A stretch of DNA of 64,000 bases from Myxococcales bacterium. GTDB taxonomy: Bacteria > Myxococcota > Myxococcia > Myxococcales > Myxococcaceae. The notes beneath the pieces are model-generated. The model had not been told where the DNA came from and did no database searches. It saw only the letters and a program-made list of their open reading frames with translations. Each line of letters begins with the position of its first letter. Within the stretch, counting starts at the first letter, position 1. The stretch lies in assembly GCA_020846875.1 (NCBI GenBank), contig JADLDB010000179.1:84994-148993 (forward strand), given 5' to 3'. The position numbers and the translations under genes were made by a program. Below are positions 25,225-34,696 of the stretch, piece after piece.

Positions 25225-26451
25225 TCACCAGGGGCAGCGGAAGCCGTCGACGCACACCACGCCGGCGGGAGAGGCACAGCAGAGCTGCGCGAGTTCATCG
25301 CACGCCGCGCACGGGCACGCGGTGCAGCCCAACGCCGGGCGGACCTCCGCGCACGACATGCTGACGCACACCTCGCCGGCGCCGCAGGGCTGGTCGCACC
25401 CGCCGCAGTGCGCCGGATCCATCGAGGTGTCGGGGCAGGAGGCGCCGCACGGCTGGACGATCAGCCCGCAGGTGGCGGTGCACGCGCCGCCGCTGCACAT
25501 TTGTCCCGCCGCGCACGCCTGCGCGCACCCGCCGCAGTTCGCGCCGTCCGTCTGCAGGTCGACGCAGGCGCTGCCGCAGCGCGTGGTCCCCGGAGGGCAG
25601 GTGCAGGCGCCCGCCTGGCAGACCTCGCCGCCGGGGCAGGCCTGGCCGCAGCCGCCGCAGTGGCGCGCGTCGAGGGTGACGTCGACGCACCCGTCGCTCG
25701 CGCAGGTGGTGCTGCTCGTCGGGCAGGCGCACGTGCCCGCGGCGCAGACCTGTCCGGTGCCGCAGCTGTCGCACGACGCGCCGCAGTGCCGGGGATCGAC
25801 GGCGGTGTCCCAGCAGCGCCCGTCTCCGCACGCGTCGGCGGCGTTGTGCGTGCAGGTCGCGACGCAGCTTCCGTCGTCGCAGTGCTGGCCGGCCGAGCAG
25901 GTGGTGGTGCAGTCGCCGCAGTGGCTCGGATCGAAGCGGGTGTCGGTGCACGCGCCGTCGCACGCCGTGCGCCCCTGGCCGCACGTGCAGGCGCCGTCGC
26001 GACAAAAAGCGTCGGTGTCCTGGCAGGGCATGAAGCAGGCGCCGCAGCTGAGCGCGCTCTGGCGGGTGTCGAGGCAGACCGCGCCCGAGCAGAGCTCTCC
26101 GCGGCCGCCGCAGCTGCACTCGCCGGCGATGCAGGTCGTGCCCGGCGGGCAGAACGCGCACGTCGTGGGCGTCGCGCAGCGCCCGGCTTCGCAGGACTGG
26201 CCCGACGCGCAGGCGCGGTTGCAGCCGCCGCAGTGCTGCGCGTTGCTCTGCACGTCGACGCAGTCGCCGCCGCACGCCACGTCGGGGGCCTCGCAGGAGG
26301 CGCCGGGCCCGTCGAGACAGGTGAGGGTGCTGGGGTCGCACGACATGAGGCCGGGGCAGCGGCCCTCGAAGTCGCACGGGAAGACTTCGGTCGCGCCTCC
26401 GCACGCGAGCAAGCTCGTCGCGAGAAACAGGAGTGCCCGTGTGCGCCTCAT
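25225..26451 (-). CDS. Cys-rich lipoprotein with Stig1-like repeats
   Basis: A 408-residue exported protein with lipobox LLAC, and a good ribosome site (GGGGGGA) before the ATG at 26451. The mature protein contains about eight to nine tandem Cys-rich units of roughly 35-45 residues with the pattern HCGGC-x3-C-x5-C-x4-C. These resemble plant Stig1/EGF-like repeats, which are common in myxobacterial exported proteins. Disulfide-bonded, it should form an extended surface structure. There is no enzymatic motif. It is the first gene of the three-gene operon. Automatic annotation sometimes mislabels such proteins as tryptophan synthase; nothing here supports that. Confidence 0.8.
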   Translation of the reverse strand: MRRTRALLFLATSLLACGGATEVFPCDFEGRCPGLMSCDPSTLTCLDGPGASCEAPDVACGGDCVDVQSNAQHCGGCNRACASGQSCEAGRCATPTTCAFCPPGTTCIAGECSCGGRGELCSGAVCLDTRQSALSCGACFMPCQDTDAFCRDGACTCGQGRTACDGACTDTRFDPSHCGDCTTTCSAGQHCDDGSCVATCTHNAADACGDGRCWDTAVDPRHCGASCDSCGTGQVCAAGTCACPTSSTTCASDGCVDVTLDARHCGGCGQACPGGEVCQAGACTCPPGTTRCGSACVDLQTDGANCGGCAQACAAGQMCSGGACTATCGLIVQPCGASCPDTSMDPAHCGGCDQPCGAGEVCVSMSCAEVRPALGCTACPCAACDELAQLCCASPAGVVCVDGFRCPW

Positions 26452-26623
26452 CCGGTCCCCCCTGCCGCGACCTCGGCCAACCGCCGTGATGGCGGCGCAA
26501 GTCTGCGCGTTGGCTGTGCCTGGCACAAGCCCTGTCGCCTGCAGGCTGGCCACCCGCGAGAAGCGACGGCGGATGGCGTCGGGCACCGCGGCGCCCGCCT
26601 GGTAGCCGAGGTCGCCCGCGCCG

Positions 26624-27340
26624 CTACTCGCACCCCACCTCGACGAAGAGGCAGCCGCCCGGGCAGCTCCACTGCATGCGGGGCGCGCCGGTGAAGAGGT
26701 CCTTCCCCACGCACAGGCCGTCTACGCCGGCGAACTCCCCGAAGGAGTCCTCGGCGTCGAGGTCCCACCAGCGGCCCACCACCCCGCCGTCGCCGTCCGT
26801 CACCACCCAACTGCAGTCCGGCTGGCGGGAGGCGAGCCACGAGGTGCCGGCCACCGGGCCCTGCGCGCAGGTGGAGGCGGAGACCTGCAGCGTGCACGCG
26901 AAGAGCGCCGAGCAGACAGACGGCGCGCACCGCGTGGACACCGGCTCGGTGCACCCCAGGCAATAGCCTCCGTCCTCGCGGGTGCAGGCGCGGCCTCCCT
27001 GACACTCGGTGACGCAGCGGTGGTTGATGCAGCTCGCCGAGGGCGTTCCGCTGCAGAAGGGGAAGCCCGCGTCGAGGGGCACGCAGTCGGACGCGCGCGT
27101 GCACTCGGGCCCGCCGCCGCCGGTGCCACCACCCAGCCCGCCACCGGTGCCCAGCCCGCCGCCGGTGCCACCACCCAGCCCGCCGCCGGCGCCACCACCC
27201 AGCCCGCCGCCGGCGCCCCCTCCGGACGTTCCGCCTCCGCCCGCACCGCCGCCGCTGCCGGCGTCGCCCTCACTCACCGGCAAAAAGCACTGACAGGACG
27301 CGGCGACCGCGAGCACCCACACCAAGAGGAGTCTGCGCAC
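26624..27340 (-). CDS. Lipoprotein with Gly/Thr-rich linker and Cys-rich domain
   Basis: A 238-residue protein starting at a GTG with strong GGAGGGG upstream. The signal peptide ends in VAASCQC, a lipobox-like site. A low-complexity linker follows (about residues 27-75) of GGG-A/T/L repeats. Then comes a compact domain of about 160 residues with some 14 Cys residues. Gly-rich spacers after the lipid anchor are typical of myxobacterial surface lipoproteins. No ligand or catalytic motif is visible. It is transcribed divergently from the giant kinase gene (177 bases between starts). Confidence 0.75.
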   Translation of the reverse strand: MRRLLLVWVLAVAASCQCFLPVSEGDAGSGGGAGGGGTSGGGAGGGLGGGAGGGLGGGTGGGLGTGGGLGGGTGGGGPECTRASDCVPLDAGFPFCSGTPSASCINHRCVTECQGGRACTREDGGYCLGCTEPVSTRCAPSVCSALFACTLQVSASTCAQGPVAGTSWLASRQPDCSWVVTDGDGGVVGRWWDLDAEDSFGEFAGVDGLCVGKDLFTGAPRMQWSCPGGCLFVEVGCE

Positions 27341-27517
27341 CGCCCCTCCGCTTCCCGGCCCGGCAGGAGGTTCTACGCCAACCCCGCCCCGTCTGCGCCA
27401 CGGGCACTTCCGCCGCACCGGCCCGCCCGCGCAGTTCTGCCCGCACTGAAAGCGGGACAGACTTCCCCGGAAACTCCCGCCCCCGGGGTTCCCCCGAACG
27501 AGGTACCCTTCCCCTCG

Positions 27518-30500
27518 GTGGTTGGGGACTTTCGACTCGCCTTCGACTCGGCCGAGGACCTCCAGCGCGCCTGGGAGGACTCGCTGTACAGGGGCGAGGC
27601 CTTCGTGCCGACTCAAGAATCGCCGCTGCTGGGCGCCAGTCTTCAGGTGTGCCTCGCGGTGACGGGCCTGGGGGAGGTGGTGGTGGAGGCCGAAGTCCTG
27701 AGCCTCGAGCTGGACTCCGCGGACCGCCCGGGCATGCGAATCAGCCTCGGCCCCGAGGGACGAGAGGCGCTCCGGCAGCTCGCCGCTTCCCTGCCTGCGC
27801 CCGCCGACGACACCGCACGCCGGGTACCCCTGGCCGCCACCGGCACCATTCCCCAGCGCCCCGACGTGGCCGCCGCGGACACCCTGCCCCACGGCAGCCA
27901 CGCCCACTTCAAGCCGGGGGAAGTCATCGGCGGCCGCTTCCAGGTGGAAGCCCTCATCGGCGAGGGCGGCATGGGCGAGGTGTACCGGGCGGTGCACGTG
28001 TACCTGAAGCGGCCCGTCGCCTTGAAGACGCTGCAGAAGAAGCTGCTCTCGGACCAGGAGGCGTGGACCCGCTTCCAGCGCGAAGCCGAGCTCGTCTCTC
28101 GCCTGGAGAGCCAGCACGTGGTGCGCGTCTTCGACTTCGGCCGCCTCGACGACGGGCAGCCCTTCATCTGCATGGAGTTCGTCGAGGGCGAGGGTCTCGA
28201 AGCGGTGCTGGACCGCGGCCCGCTGGAGCCTTCTGAGGCCGTCACCCTGCTGGAGCAGGTGGCCGAAGGCCTGTCCGAGGCGCACGCGCTGGGCATCGTC
28301 CACCGCGACTTGAAGCCGCCCAACATCATGCTTGGCCGGCGGCGCGACGGGCGGAAGCTGGCCAAGATTCTCGACTTCGGCATCGCCCGCGTCGCCACCT
28401 CGGGGCAGAAGCTGGAGCGCCTCACCGCCACCGGCATGGTGGTGGGCACGCCCGCCTACCTCGCGCCGGAGCAGGCCCTGGGCAAGGACATCGACGCCCG
28501 CACCGACATCTACGCGCTGGGCTGTGTGGCCTACGAGATGCTCACCGGCCGCCCCCCCTTCAAGGCCGACGCCATCGGCGCGCTGCTGCTGATGCACCTC
28601 AACGAGGTGCCGCGCCCGCTGGAGGCTTTCCGCCCGCAGCTGGCGCCCCTCGCCGGACTCTCTGAGGCGGTGCGCAAGGCGCTGGAGAAGGACCCGGCGC
28701 GCCGCTGGCAGGCCGTGGAGGACTTCACCCGTGCGCTGCGCGACGGCCTCCTCCCGAAGAAGGGCCGGCCCGTGCCGAGGCAGAAGGCCACGCCGTCTCC
28801 CGAGGCGTCCACCGACACCTGGGAGGTGGAGAACCTCCCCGTCATCACCGCGCCGCCGCCCGGCCAGGAGCCGCCCGACAGCGGCACGCCCGAGGCCCTC
28901 CCCCGCTCTTCACCGGCGCGGCCCGCGGCGCCGCTGCCCCGCATCTCCGCGCCCTCGCTGCGCGACGCGGCTCCTCCGCCGCGCTCCTCGGCGCCGCCGC
29001 CCCAGGCGTCTCCTTCGCGGACGGCCTACGGCTCCCCGCCCTCGGGCGCGCTGCCCCCGCCGCGCTCCTCGGCCCCCTCGCTGCCGCGCGCCTCCTCGCC
29101 GCCGCGCAGCTCGCCTCCCCCTTTCGGCGCCATCGAGCGCAGCGACGCGCTGGACGGGCGCCTCGGCCGCCTGGGCGAGACGCTGGCCAACCTGAACTTC
29201 GCCCTCTCTCCCGAGCGGGTGGCGGCGATGGAGAAGGCGCGCGCCGCCGTCCCCGAGACGTCCACCATCGGCTGGGTGCTGGTGGCCGAGCCATTGCGCA
29301 CCACCCACACCCAGCCCGCCTACGCCTCGCTCCTGGCGCTCGCGGTGGACGTGGCGACGGTGTGGGGCGGCGCGCTGGACAAGGTGGACGAGAAGCTCTT
29401 CACCTTCCTCTTCGTGGGCGCGGGCAGCCAGGCGCGCGCGGTGCTGGCAGCCACGGAGATTCGCGAGCGCATCGAGGTGATGCTGGACGGCGCGCCCACC
29501 GACGCGCCGGTGTTCCGCCTCGCGCTGGGTGGCGGGAAGATGACGCCGCCGCAGGAAGGCCCGCTGGAAGGCGAGGTGGTGCAGGGCGCGAAGGACCTGG
29601 CCGGGAAGGCGGGTCCGGGCCAGGTGCTGCTGCCTTCGTCCTTCGCCAACGCGGTGAGCGACCTGGTGGAGACGCAGGCCGCCGGCGACGCGGTGGCCAT
29701 CGTGGAGCGCAGGCCCTTCCCCAACCGCCCGGTGCCGGTGGTGGGCCGCGACTTGACGTTGAATGCCTTGTCCGAGCGGCTGGCCGCGCTGGCCGAAGGC
29801 ACCCCCCCGCCGATGGTGGTGGTGGGGCCGCGGTTGTCGGGGCGCAGCACCATGGCGCAGGAAGCCATCTCGCGGGCGCGCGCGAAGGGGCTGGTGGTGG
29901 GCTTCTCGCAAGGCACCCGCAGCCTGGCCGGCCTGCCCTACGCCGCCTTCACCGACGTCATCTGCCAGTTGTGCAGCGTCGTCCCCAACCAGCGCTTCAC
30001 CGCGCTGGCGCCGGTGCTGGAGCGGCTCCAGCTCACGCCGGGCGAGCGCGAGGCGGTGCTGCTGCTGACGCAGGTGAAGCCGCCCCTTTCGCCCTTCACT
30101 CCGAAGCAGGCGGTGCACGTGCTGCGGCGGGTGCTGGAGGCGGGCAGCGGCGGGCGGCCGCGGGTGCTGGTGTTCGACGCGCTGGACGCGGTGGACGAGG
30201 CCAGCGCCGAGGCCTTCCGCGAGCTGTGCGTGACGAAGGCGCGCGGCGAGCTGGTGCTGGGCTTCACCTCCCCGGAGCAGGCGGACCAGTGGCTCTCCGA
30301 CGTCCCGCAGGCGCCGCTGCCGTTGCTCTCCTCCGCGGACGTGGGCCGCTGGCTGGCGGCCTTCCTCGGGCACGCGGCGCCGCGAGAGCTGCAGGTGTCG
30401 CTGGAGGCGCGCTCGCGGGGGCTGCCCGGCCTGCTGGTGGAGTGGACGCTGCTGGCGGTGGAGCGCGGGCTCCTTCGTCCCCGCGGCTCGGGTCTGGCGC

Positions 30501-31780
30501 TGGAGGGCGCGCTGCCGGCGGTGGAGGGCGAGGCGCTGCCGGCGGAGCGGCTCAAGGCGCTGGGCGCGCGGGTGGCGCGGCTGGTGGAGGCGACGGCGGC
30601 GCTGGGCGACGCGGCCGACACGGCGGTGCTGGCGCGCGTGCTGCCGGGGGCCTCCCAGGCGACGTGGCAGCGGCTGCAGGGCACGCGGCTGGTGAAGAGC
30701 GCGGGCGGGGCACGGGTGGTGCCAGGCCAGCCGGGGCTGGAGGAGGTGGCGCTCAAGGCGCCCATGGCCCGGCGTCCGGCGCTGTGGCACCGGCTGACGG
30801 CGGCGCTGGGGGAGACGGTGAAGAAGGCGCCCATGGAGTGGCTGCGGGTGGCGCGGCTGGTGGACACGGTGGCGGAGCCGTCGCGCGCGGCGCAGGCGTG
30901 GCGCACGGCGGCGGCGGTGGCGCTCAAGGTGAGGAGCCCCCTGGGGCTGATGCACGCGCAGGCCGGCTGGGCGGAGGCGCTGGGGCGGCTGTCGGACTCG
31001 GACACCCCGGACGCCACGCGGCTGCGGCTGGAGCTCCTGGCGCGGGCGGCGGCCAACGCCTTCGTGGTGCGGGACACGGAGCGCGCGCGGACTCTCATCG
31101 ACACGGCCAACGAATTGGCGCAGCGCGAGCAGGTGGGCGCGCCGGAGCACTTCCTGTTGGCCTCGCGGCTGCATCGCTCGCTGGGGCGCCCGGAGTTGGC
31201 GCAGGAGGCGCTCTCGCAGGCGCTGACGCTGGCGGGGCGGGGCCCGGCGGCGGCGCTGTGCCTGGCCGAGGTGGGCGACGTGAAGGAGAGCGAAGGGGAC
31301 ATGGCCAGCGCGGCGCAGGCGTACGAGCAGGCGCTGCCCCTGGCGGACGCGGCGGCGCCGCTGGCGGTGTGGCACGGGGAGCTGGACTTCCGCGCGCGGG
31401 TGGAGACGCGGCTGGCCGGCGTGTTGATGGTGCTCAAAGACGAGCGCGCGAAGGCGCTGTTGTCCACCAGCCTCGGACGGTGGCGGGCCGCGGGGGCGCC
31501 CCTGTACGAGGCGCGGGTGCTGGCCAACCTAGGGACGCTGTGCGTCGCCGGTGGGCAGCTCAACGACGCGGCGGCGCTCTTCGGCCAGGCGGCGGCCACG
31601 GCGGAGGCGGCGGGCGACTTTCCCTTCCACGCGCGGCAGTTGGTGTCGCTGGCGCGGGTGCAAGCGCGCGCGGGAAGTCCGCAGACGAAGCAGACGGCCG
31701 CGACGGCGCGGACCCTGGCGATGACGCTGGGCTGGGACGAGGGCCGCAAGCAGGCCGAGGCGCTGCTGCAGTCGGAGTGA
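27518..31780 (+). CDS. Giant Ser/Thr kinase with PilZ-like, cyclase-like, STAND-ATPase and TPR parts
   Basis: About 1420 residues. Residues 1-95 resemble the Myxococcus paralogous PilZ-like family (AFDSAEDL...GEAFVPT). A Hanks kinase follows (about 140-410) with GEGGMGEVY, catalytic HRDLKPPN and DFGIAR. A Pro/Ser-rich linker runs from about 410 to 540. A degenerate class-III-cyclase-like fold spans about 545-740. An ATPase core has P-loop GPRLSGRSTM (Lys of Walker A replaced by Arg, near 770) and Walker B VLVFDALDAV (near 882). A long TPR-like helical array completes it. There is no transmembrane segment. The start is a GTG at 27518, set by the PilZ-like alignment; the ribosome site is poor. 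It is likely a cytosolic signalling hub, with the TPR as sensor; ligand unknown. Confidence 0.85.
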   Translation: MVGDFRLAFDSAEDLQRAWEDSLYRGEAFVPTQESPLLGASLQVCLAVTGLGEVVVEAEVLSLELDSADRPGMRISLGPEGREALRQLAASLPAPADDTARRVPLAATGTIPQRPDVAAADTLPHGSHAHFKPGEVIGGRFQVEALIGEGGMGEVYRAVHVYLKRPVALKTLQKKLLSDQEAWTRFQREAELVSRLESQHVVRVFDFGRLDDGQPFICMEFVEGEGLEAVLDRGPLEPSEAVTLLEQVAEGLSEAHALGIVHRDLKPPNIMLGRRRDGRKLAKILDFGIARVATSGQKLERLTATGMVVGTPAYLAPEQALGKDIDARTDIYALGCVAYEMLTGRPPFKADAIGALLLMHLNEVPRPLEAFRPQLAPLAGLSEAVRKALEKDPARRWQAVEDFTRALRDGLLPKKGRPVPRQKATPSPEASTDTWEVENLPVITAPPPGQEPPDSGTPEALPRSSPARPAAPLPRISAPSLRDAAPPPRSSAPPPQASPSRTAYGSPPSGALPPPRSSAPSLPRASSPPRSSPPPFGAIERSDALDGRLGRLGETLANLNFALSPERVAAMEKARAAVPETSTIGWVLVAEPLRTTHTQPAYASLLALAVDVATVWGGALDKVDEKLFTFLFVGAGSQARAVLAATEIRERIEVMLDGAPTDAPVFRLALGGGKMTPPQEGPLEGEVVQGAKDLAGKAGPGQVLLPSSFANAVSDLVETQAAGDAVAIVERRPFPNRPVPVVGRDLTLNALSERLAALAEGTPPPMVVVGPRLSGRSTMAQEAISRARAKGLVVGFSQGTRSLAGLPYAAFTDVICQLCSVVPNQRFTALAPVLERLQLTPGEREAVLLLTQVKPPLSPFTPKQAVHVLRRVLEAGSGGRPRVLVFDALDAVDEASAEAFRELCVTKARGELVLGFTSPEQADQWLSDVPQAPLPLLSSADVGRWLAAFLGHAAPRELQVSLEARSRGLPGLLVEWTLLAVERGLLRPRGSGLALEGALPAVEGEALPAERLKALGARVARLVEATAALGDAADTAVLARVLPGASQATWQRLQGTRLVKSAGGARVVPGQPGLEEVALKAPMARRPALWHRLTAALGETVKKAPMEWLRVARLVDTVAEPSRAAQAWRTAAAVALKVRSPLGLMHAQAGWAEALGRLSDSDTPDATRLRLELLARAAANAFVVRDTERARTLIDTANELAQREQVGAPEHFLLASRLHRSLGRPELAQEALSQALTLAGRGPAAALCLAEVGDVKESEGDMASAAQAYEQALPLADAAAPLAVWHGELDFRARVETRLAGVLMVLKDERAKALLSTSLGRWRAAGAPLYEARVLANLGTLCVAGGQLNDAAALFGQAAATAEAAGDFPFHARQLVSLARVQARAGSPQTKQTAATARTLAMTLGWDEGRKQAEALLQSE

Positions 31781-31814
31781 CGCGGGCTGCCTCGAGGAGG
31801 TGCGCCTCGCTCCC

Positions 31815-33821
31815 TCAAGGACAGGCGGCGAACGCGTCCGCGTTCCTCGGCGCCACCACCGGCGCGCCCGTCAGCGCGGACTCGAAGAAGCACGCGTACT
31901 GGTACTGCGCCTCCGCCTGGCGGAAGACGACGAAGTGTCCATTCGTCCCGGGCGCGGCCTCGTGCTGCACCACCGCCAGCGTCACGCCGCTCCGGTTTCC
32001 GGACAGCGGCGGCGTCTTCACCTCCCCGCCCACCAGCGCGAGGGACTGGGGCAGGTCCGTCTCCACGGTGGGCGCGGCGACGTCCATCCGCGCCGACACC
32101 GCCAGGGCCGACACCATGCGCGGGAGGTAATACGTGTCCACCACCCCCTCGAGGAGCAGCACCGAGGCCGGCGACGCGCGGGTGGAGGAGTCCCTCGCCC
32201 ACAAGGGCGCCTGGTTCATCGGCTCGATGGGGTCCCACAGCGTGGCGGCCAGCGAGAGGACGGGGTCGAAGAGGTCCACCTCGTCGCTCGCCGCGTAGCC
32301 CAGCACGCCCTTCACCAGCTCCGCGCTGGACGGCGTCTGCTTCAGCACCAGGTTGTACAGCCAACTGCCGCCCGCGCCGGACAGGGCGCCCGCGGTGAAG
32401 CCGTCGTCGGAGGCGAGGATGGACGCCGCCACCACGCTGCCCGTGGAGTGCCCGTGCACGAAGAAGCGCGCCGGGTCGAAGGACACCGCGCTGGCCAGCG
32501 CGTCGGGCACCAGCGCGCCGGGTACGTCGAGGCCCCTGGCCAGCGTCACCAGCACCTCGTACTCCGCGGCCTGCTGCCGGTGGTTGTCGCGCACCGAGAC
32601 GGGGTTGAAGATGTTGTAGAAGTGGAAGCCCGAGGTGTCGCCCGAGGGCGAGCGCGGGCCGCTCAGGTTGGCGTCCACGCACAACGTGGCGATGCCGCGC
32701 GCCGCCAGCACCCGGGCCAGCCCGTTGCCGCTGCCGCCCACCATCTCCAGCCAGTCGCCCCCGGAGCCCGGCACGTGGAAGAGGAGCGGGAAGCCGCCGG
32801 CCGGCATCGCGCGGCGCGGGACGGTGAGGGCGAAGCGGATGACCTCGGTGGCCTGCACCTGCGGGACACCGTCCGGGCTGAACAGCATTTCTCCGCCCTC
32901 ACCGGCGAGGTACGGCTTGGGCCCCCGCTGATAGAGCGGCACCTCCACGTGGCCCTCCAGCACCGTGTAGCCGGGGTAGCTGGCCAGCACGGCGAGGGCG
33001 CCCACCAGCGGGGCCGGCCGCGCGCGCGCCGCCTGGGCGATGGCCTTCAAACGCGCGTGGTGCGAGCCGGTGCGGAAGACGGTGGCGGCCACCACCTCTT
33101 CGCGGGCACGTCCCTGCGCGGCGAGGAGCGCGTCGAGGCGCGGCAGCTGTGCGCGCAGCGCCTGGCTCCGTGGGCCGGAGGGCGCCGCGTCCTCGAGGAA
33201 GGCGGCGCGTCGCAGGGGCAGCCCCTTCGTGTCTTTGAGCGCGCGCGTCAGCGCCGCGACGTACCAGGTGGCGGGCTCCAGCACGTGGCCCTGGCGGGGC
33301 AGCGCGACGAGGAGGTGCGCCGGAGAGAAGGTCTCCGCCGCGTCCTTGAAGCGGACCTCCAGCGGGATGAAGGCGCCGTAGCCGGGCGAGGCCTCGTCGA
33401 CGTTCACCAGCACCACGGCGCTGTCCCAGGACTGGCTGGCCGTGGGCGTCTGCGGCAGGGACGAGGCGTCGACGGGCCCGGAGAGGGGAAACCACACCGC
33501 GCTGCTCCGCCCGAAGCCCTCGCCCAGGGTGTCCAGGGCGTCGACGTAGCGGCGGGCGACGGTGCTGTCCTTCGTGGGGAAGTCCTTCACCTCCACGGTG
33601 CCGTCGGCGCGCAGCCGGCCGGCCGCGGGGAAGGGCGCCTCGAAGAAGCGGCCGTCGGGCGAGAGGAGCGCCGTCACCTCCGACACCGCCTCCGGCACCG
33701 GGCCACACGCGGCGAGGAGGAGCAGGAAGAGGGTGGGAAGTGGCCGCGACGAGAGGGCCGGCGCCGAGGCCTGCGCCTGACGGCAGGGGAGGTCCTGGCG
33801 TGGCACGCGAGAGGCCCTCAC
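31815..33821 (-). CDS. Lipoprotein alpha/beta hydrolase (esterase/lipase-like)
   Basis: About 668 residues. The N-terminus has a hydrophobic stretch ending in LLLLAAC, a good lipobox, preceded by a rather long N-region. The C-terminal half contains an alpha/beta-hydrolase core with nucleophile elbow GHSTG in FFVHGHSTGSVVA and an oxyanion-type HVPGSGGD loop. A late Asp (GVVDTYY) and His (NGHFVVF) could complete the triad. The N-terminal 200 residues form a beta-rich domain of unknown role. The GTG at 33821 overlaps the upstream stop by four bases (GTGA); a GTG at 33806 is an alternative. Probably an envelope-anchored esterase; substrate unknown. It is convergent with the giant kinase gene. Confidence 0.8.
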   Translation of the reverse strand: MRASRVPRQDLPCRQAQASAPALSSRPLPTLFLLLLAACGPVPEAVSEVTALLSPDGRFFEAPFPAAGRLRADGTVEVKDFPTKDSTVARRYVDALDTLGEGFGRSSAVWFPLSGPVDASSLPQTPTASQSWDSAVVLVNVDEASPGYGAFIPLEVRFKDAAETFSPAHLLVALPRQGHVLEPATWYVAALTRALKDTKGLPLRRAAFLEDAAPSGPRSQALRAQLPRLDALLAAQGRAREEVVAATVFRTGSHHARLKAIAQAARARPAPLVGALAVLASYPGYTVLEGHVEVPLYQRGPKPYLAGEGGEMLFSPDGVPQVQATEVIRFALTVPRRAMPAGGFPLLFHVPGSGGDWLEMVGGSGNGLARVLAARGIATLCVDANLSGPRSPSGDTSGFHFYNIFNPVSVRDNHRQQAAEYEVLVTLARGLDVPGALVPDALASAVSFDPARFFVHGHSTGSVVAASILASDDGFTAGALSGAGGSWLYNLVLKQTPSSAELVKGVLGYAASDEVDLFDPVLSLAATLWDPIEPMNQAPLWARDSSTRASPASVLLLEGVVDTYYLPRMVSALAVSARMDVAAPTVETDLPQSLALVGGEVKTPPLSGNRSGVTLAVVQHEAAPGTNGHFVVFRQAEAQYQYACFFESALTGAPVVAPRNADAFAACP

Positions 33822-34357
33822 CACTCGATGTCGTAGTGATGGATCGCCGGCTCGAGCACCTCCTTCACCACGCGGCCCTGCTTGGCCAGCGCGAAGCCGG
33901 TGTCGAAGAGGCCGTGCCACACGGTGCTCAGCACCTCGGGGACTGGCTCGGGGAAGAGGAAGCGAACGTGGCCGCCGCCGCCCTTGGGGTTGCACGCGAA
34001 GCTGCTGCGTACGTTCTGCACGCCGGGCTCGAGGAAGGTCGGCAGGTGGGCCAGCAGCGCCGCCGCGGGCGTCCGGGTGAAGGCGAGCAGCACCGACGCC
34101 AGCGGCTTCACCAGCGGCCCCATGCGGGAGCCGGAGGTATGGACGTTGGTGCACGAGACGACCGCGCGCCCGTGGAGCGCTTCGTAGGCCACCAGCACCT
34201 GCGCGAAGTCCGGGCCTGGCCACCAGCGCTGCGCGCTGGGGTCGTCGAGCAGCCTGCGGGTGGGGTCCTCGAGGCCGGCGCGGAGCGCCTCGAGATGTCC
34301 GAAGTGCCGGAGGCTTTGCGCGAAGGCGGTGAGGTAGGTCGCGTTCACCATCCACAT
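33818..34357 (-). CDS. Conserved hypothetical protein (DUF2378-like?)
   Basis: A 179-residue soluble protein with no signal peptide. It has an N-terminal helical half and a C-terminal half with a GGGGHVRFLFPEP beta turn. The architecture is reminiscent of the many-copy Myxococcus family TIGR02265/DUF2378, but similarity is weak and I cannot confirm it. It lies directly upstream of the lipoprotein hydrolase, with a four-base overlap that indicates translational coupling. Function unknown. Confidence 0.6.
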   Translation of the reverse strand: MWMVNATYLTAFAQSLRHFGHLEALRAGLEDPTRRLLDDPSAQRWWPGPDFAQVLVAYEALHGRAVVSCTNVHTSGSRMGPLVKPLASVLLAFTRTPAAALLAHLPTFLEPGVQNVRSSFACNPKGGGGHVRFLFPEPVPEVLSTVWHGLFDTGFALAKQGRVVKEVLEPAIHHYDIEW

Positions 34358-34442
34358 GGCGACGGTCTACACGGCCCGTGTCGGGGTCGATAGAGGAAGC
34401 CGCCCGAAGAGGCCCCCGGCAGACGGCGCGCCCTGGGCGGAA

Positions 34443-34604
34443 CTACTTCGCGGGCGGCAAGAGGACGCGGTCGATGACGTGCACGATGCCGTTCCCCGCG
34501 CGGACCGAGGCGACAATCTTCGCGTCATTCACCCAGGCCTGCCCGCCTGCTTGCTTCGTCCTGAAGCGTGTCCGCAACGCAGAACCTGCGCCGCCACCAC
34601 TGCG
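34443..34604 (-). pseudogene. C-terminal remnant of a fasciclin (FAS1) domain
   Basis: On the minus strand an open stretch of 54 codons ends at TAG (34443-34445). Its last 30 residues, AWVNDAKIVASVRAG followed by NGIVHVIDRVLLPPAK, match the highly conserved C-terminal box of FAS1/beta-Ig-H3 domains (V-N-G-A-x-I/V ... N-G-V-I-H-V-I-D-x-V-L-L-P). Upstream the frame hits a stop at 34605-34607 and no start codon or ribosome site is seen, so this is the tail of a deleted gene. It fills most of the 339-base gap between the hypothetical gene at 33818-34357 and the small gene at 34697. Confidence 0.65.
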
Positions 34605-34696
34605 TCACGGCACGGCGTGCGCGTTCACCCGCGACGGGGGCTTGCGCGGGGCTGTGCCCGGTGTGCTATCGATCTCCGCGTTTCACGGGAGGCGGC

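Noticed and set aside
25225..26451. Tryptophan synthase alpha chain label sometimes given to such Cys-rich proteins
   Set aside because: No TIM-barrel motifs; the protein is a lipoprotein of Cys repeats.
27009..27293. Proline-rich plus-strand frame (repeated PPPSPPP)
   Set aside because: It is the antisense of the Gly-rich linker of the lipoprotein at 26624-27340, which has a lipobox and ribosome site.
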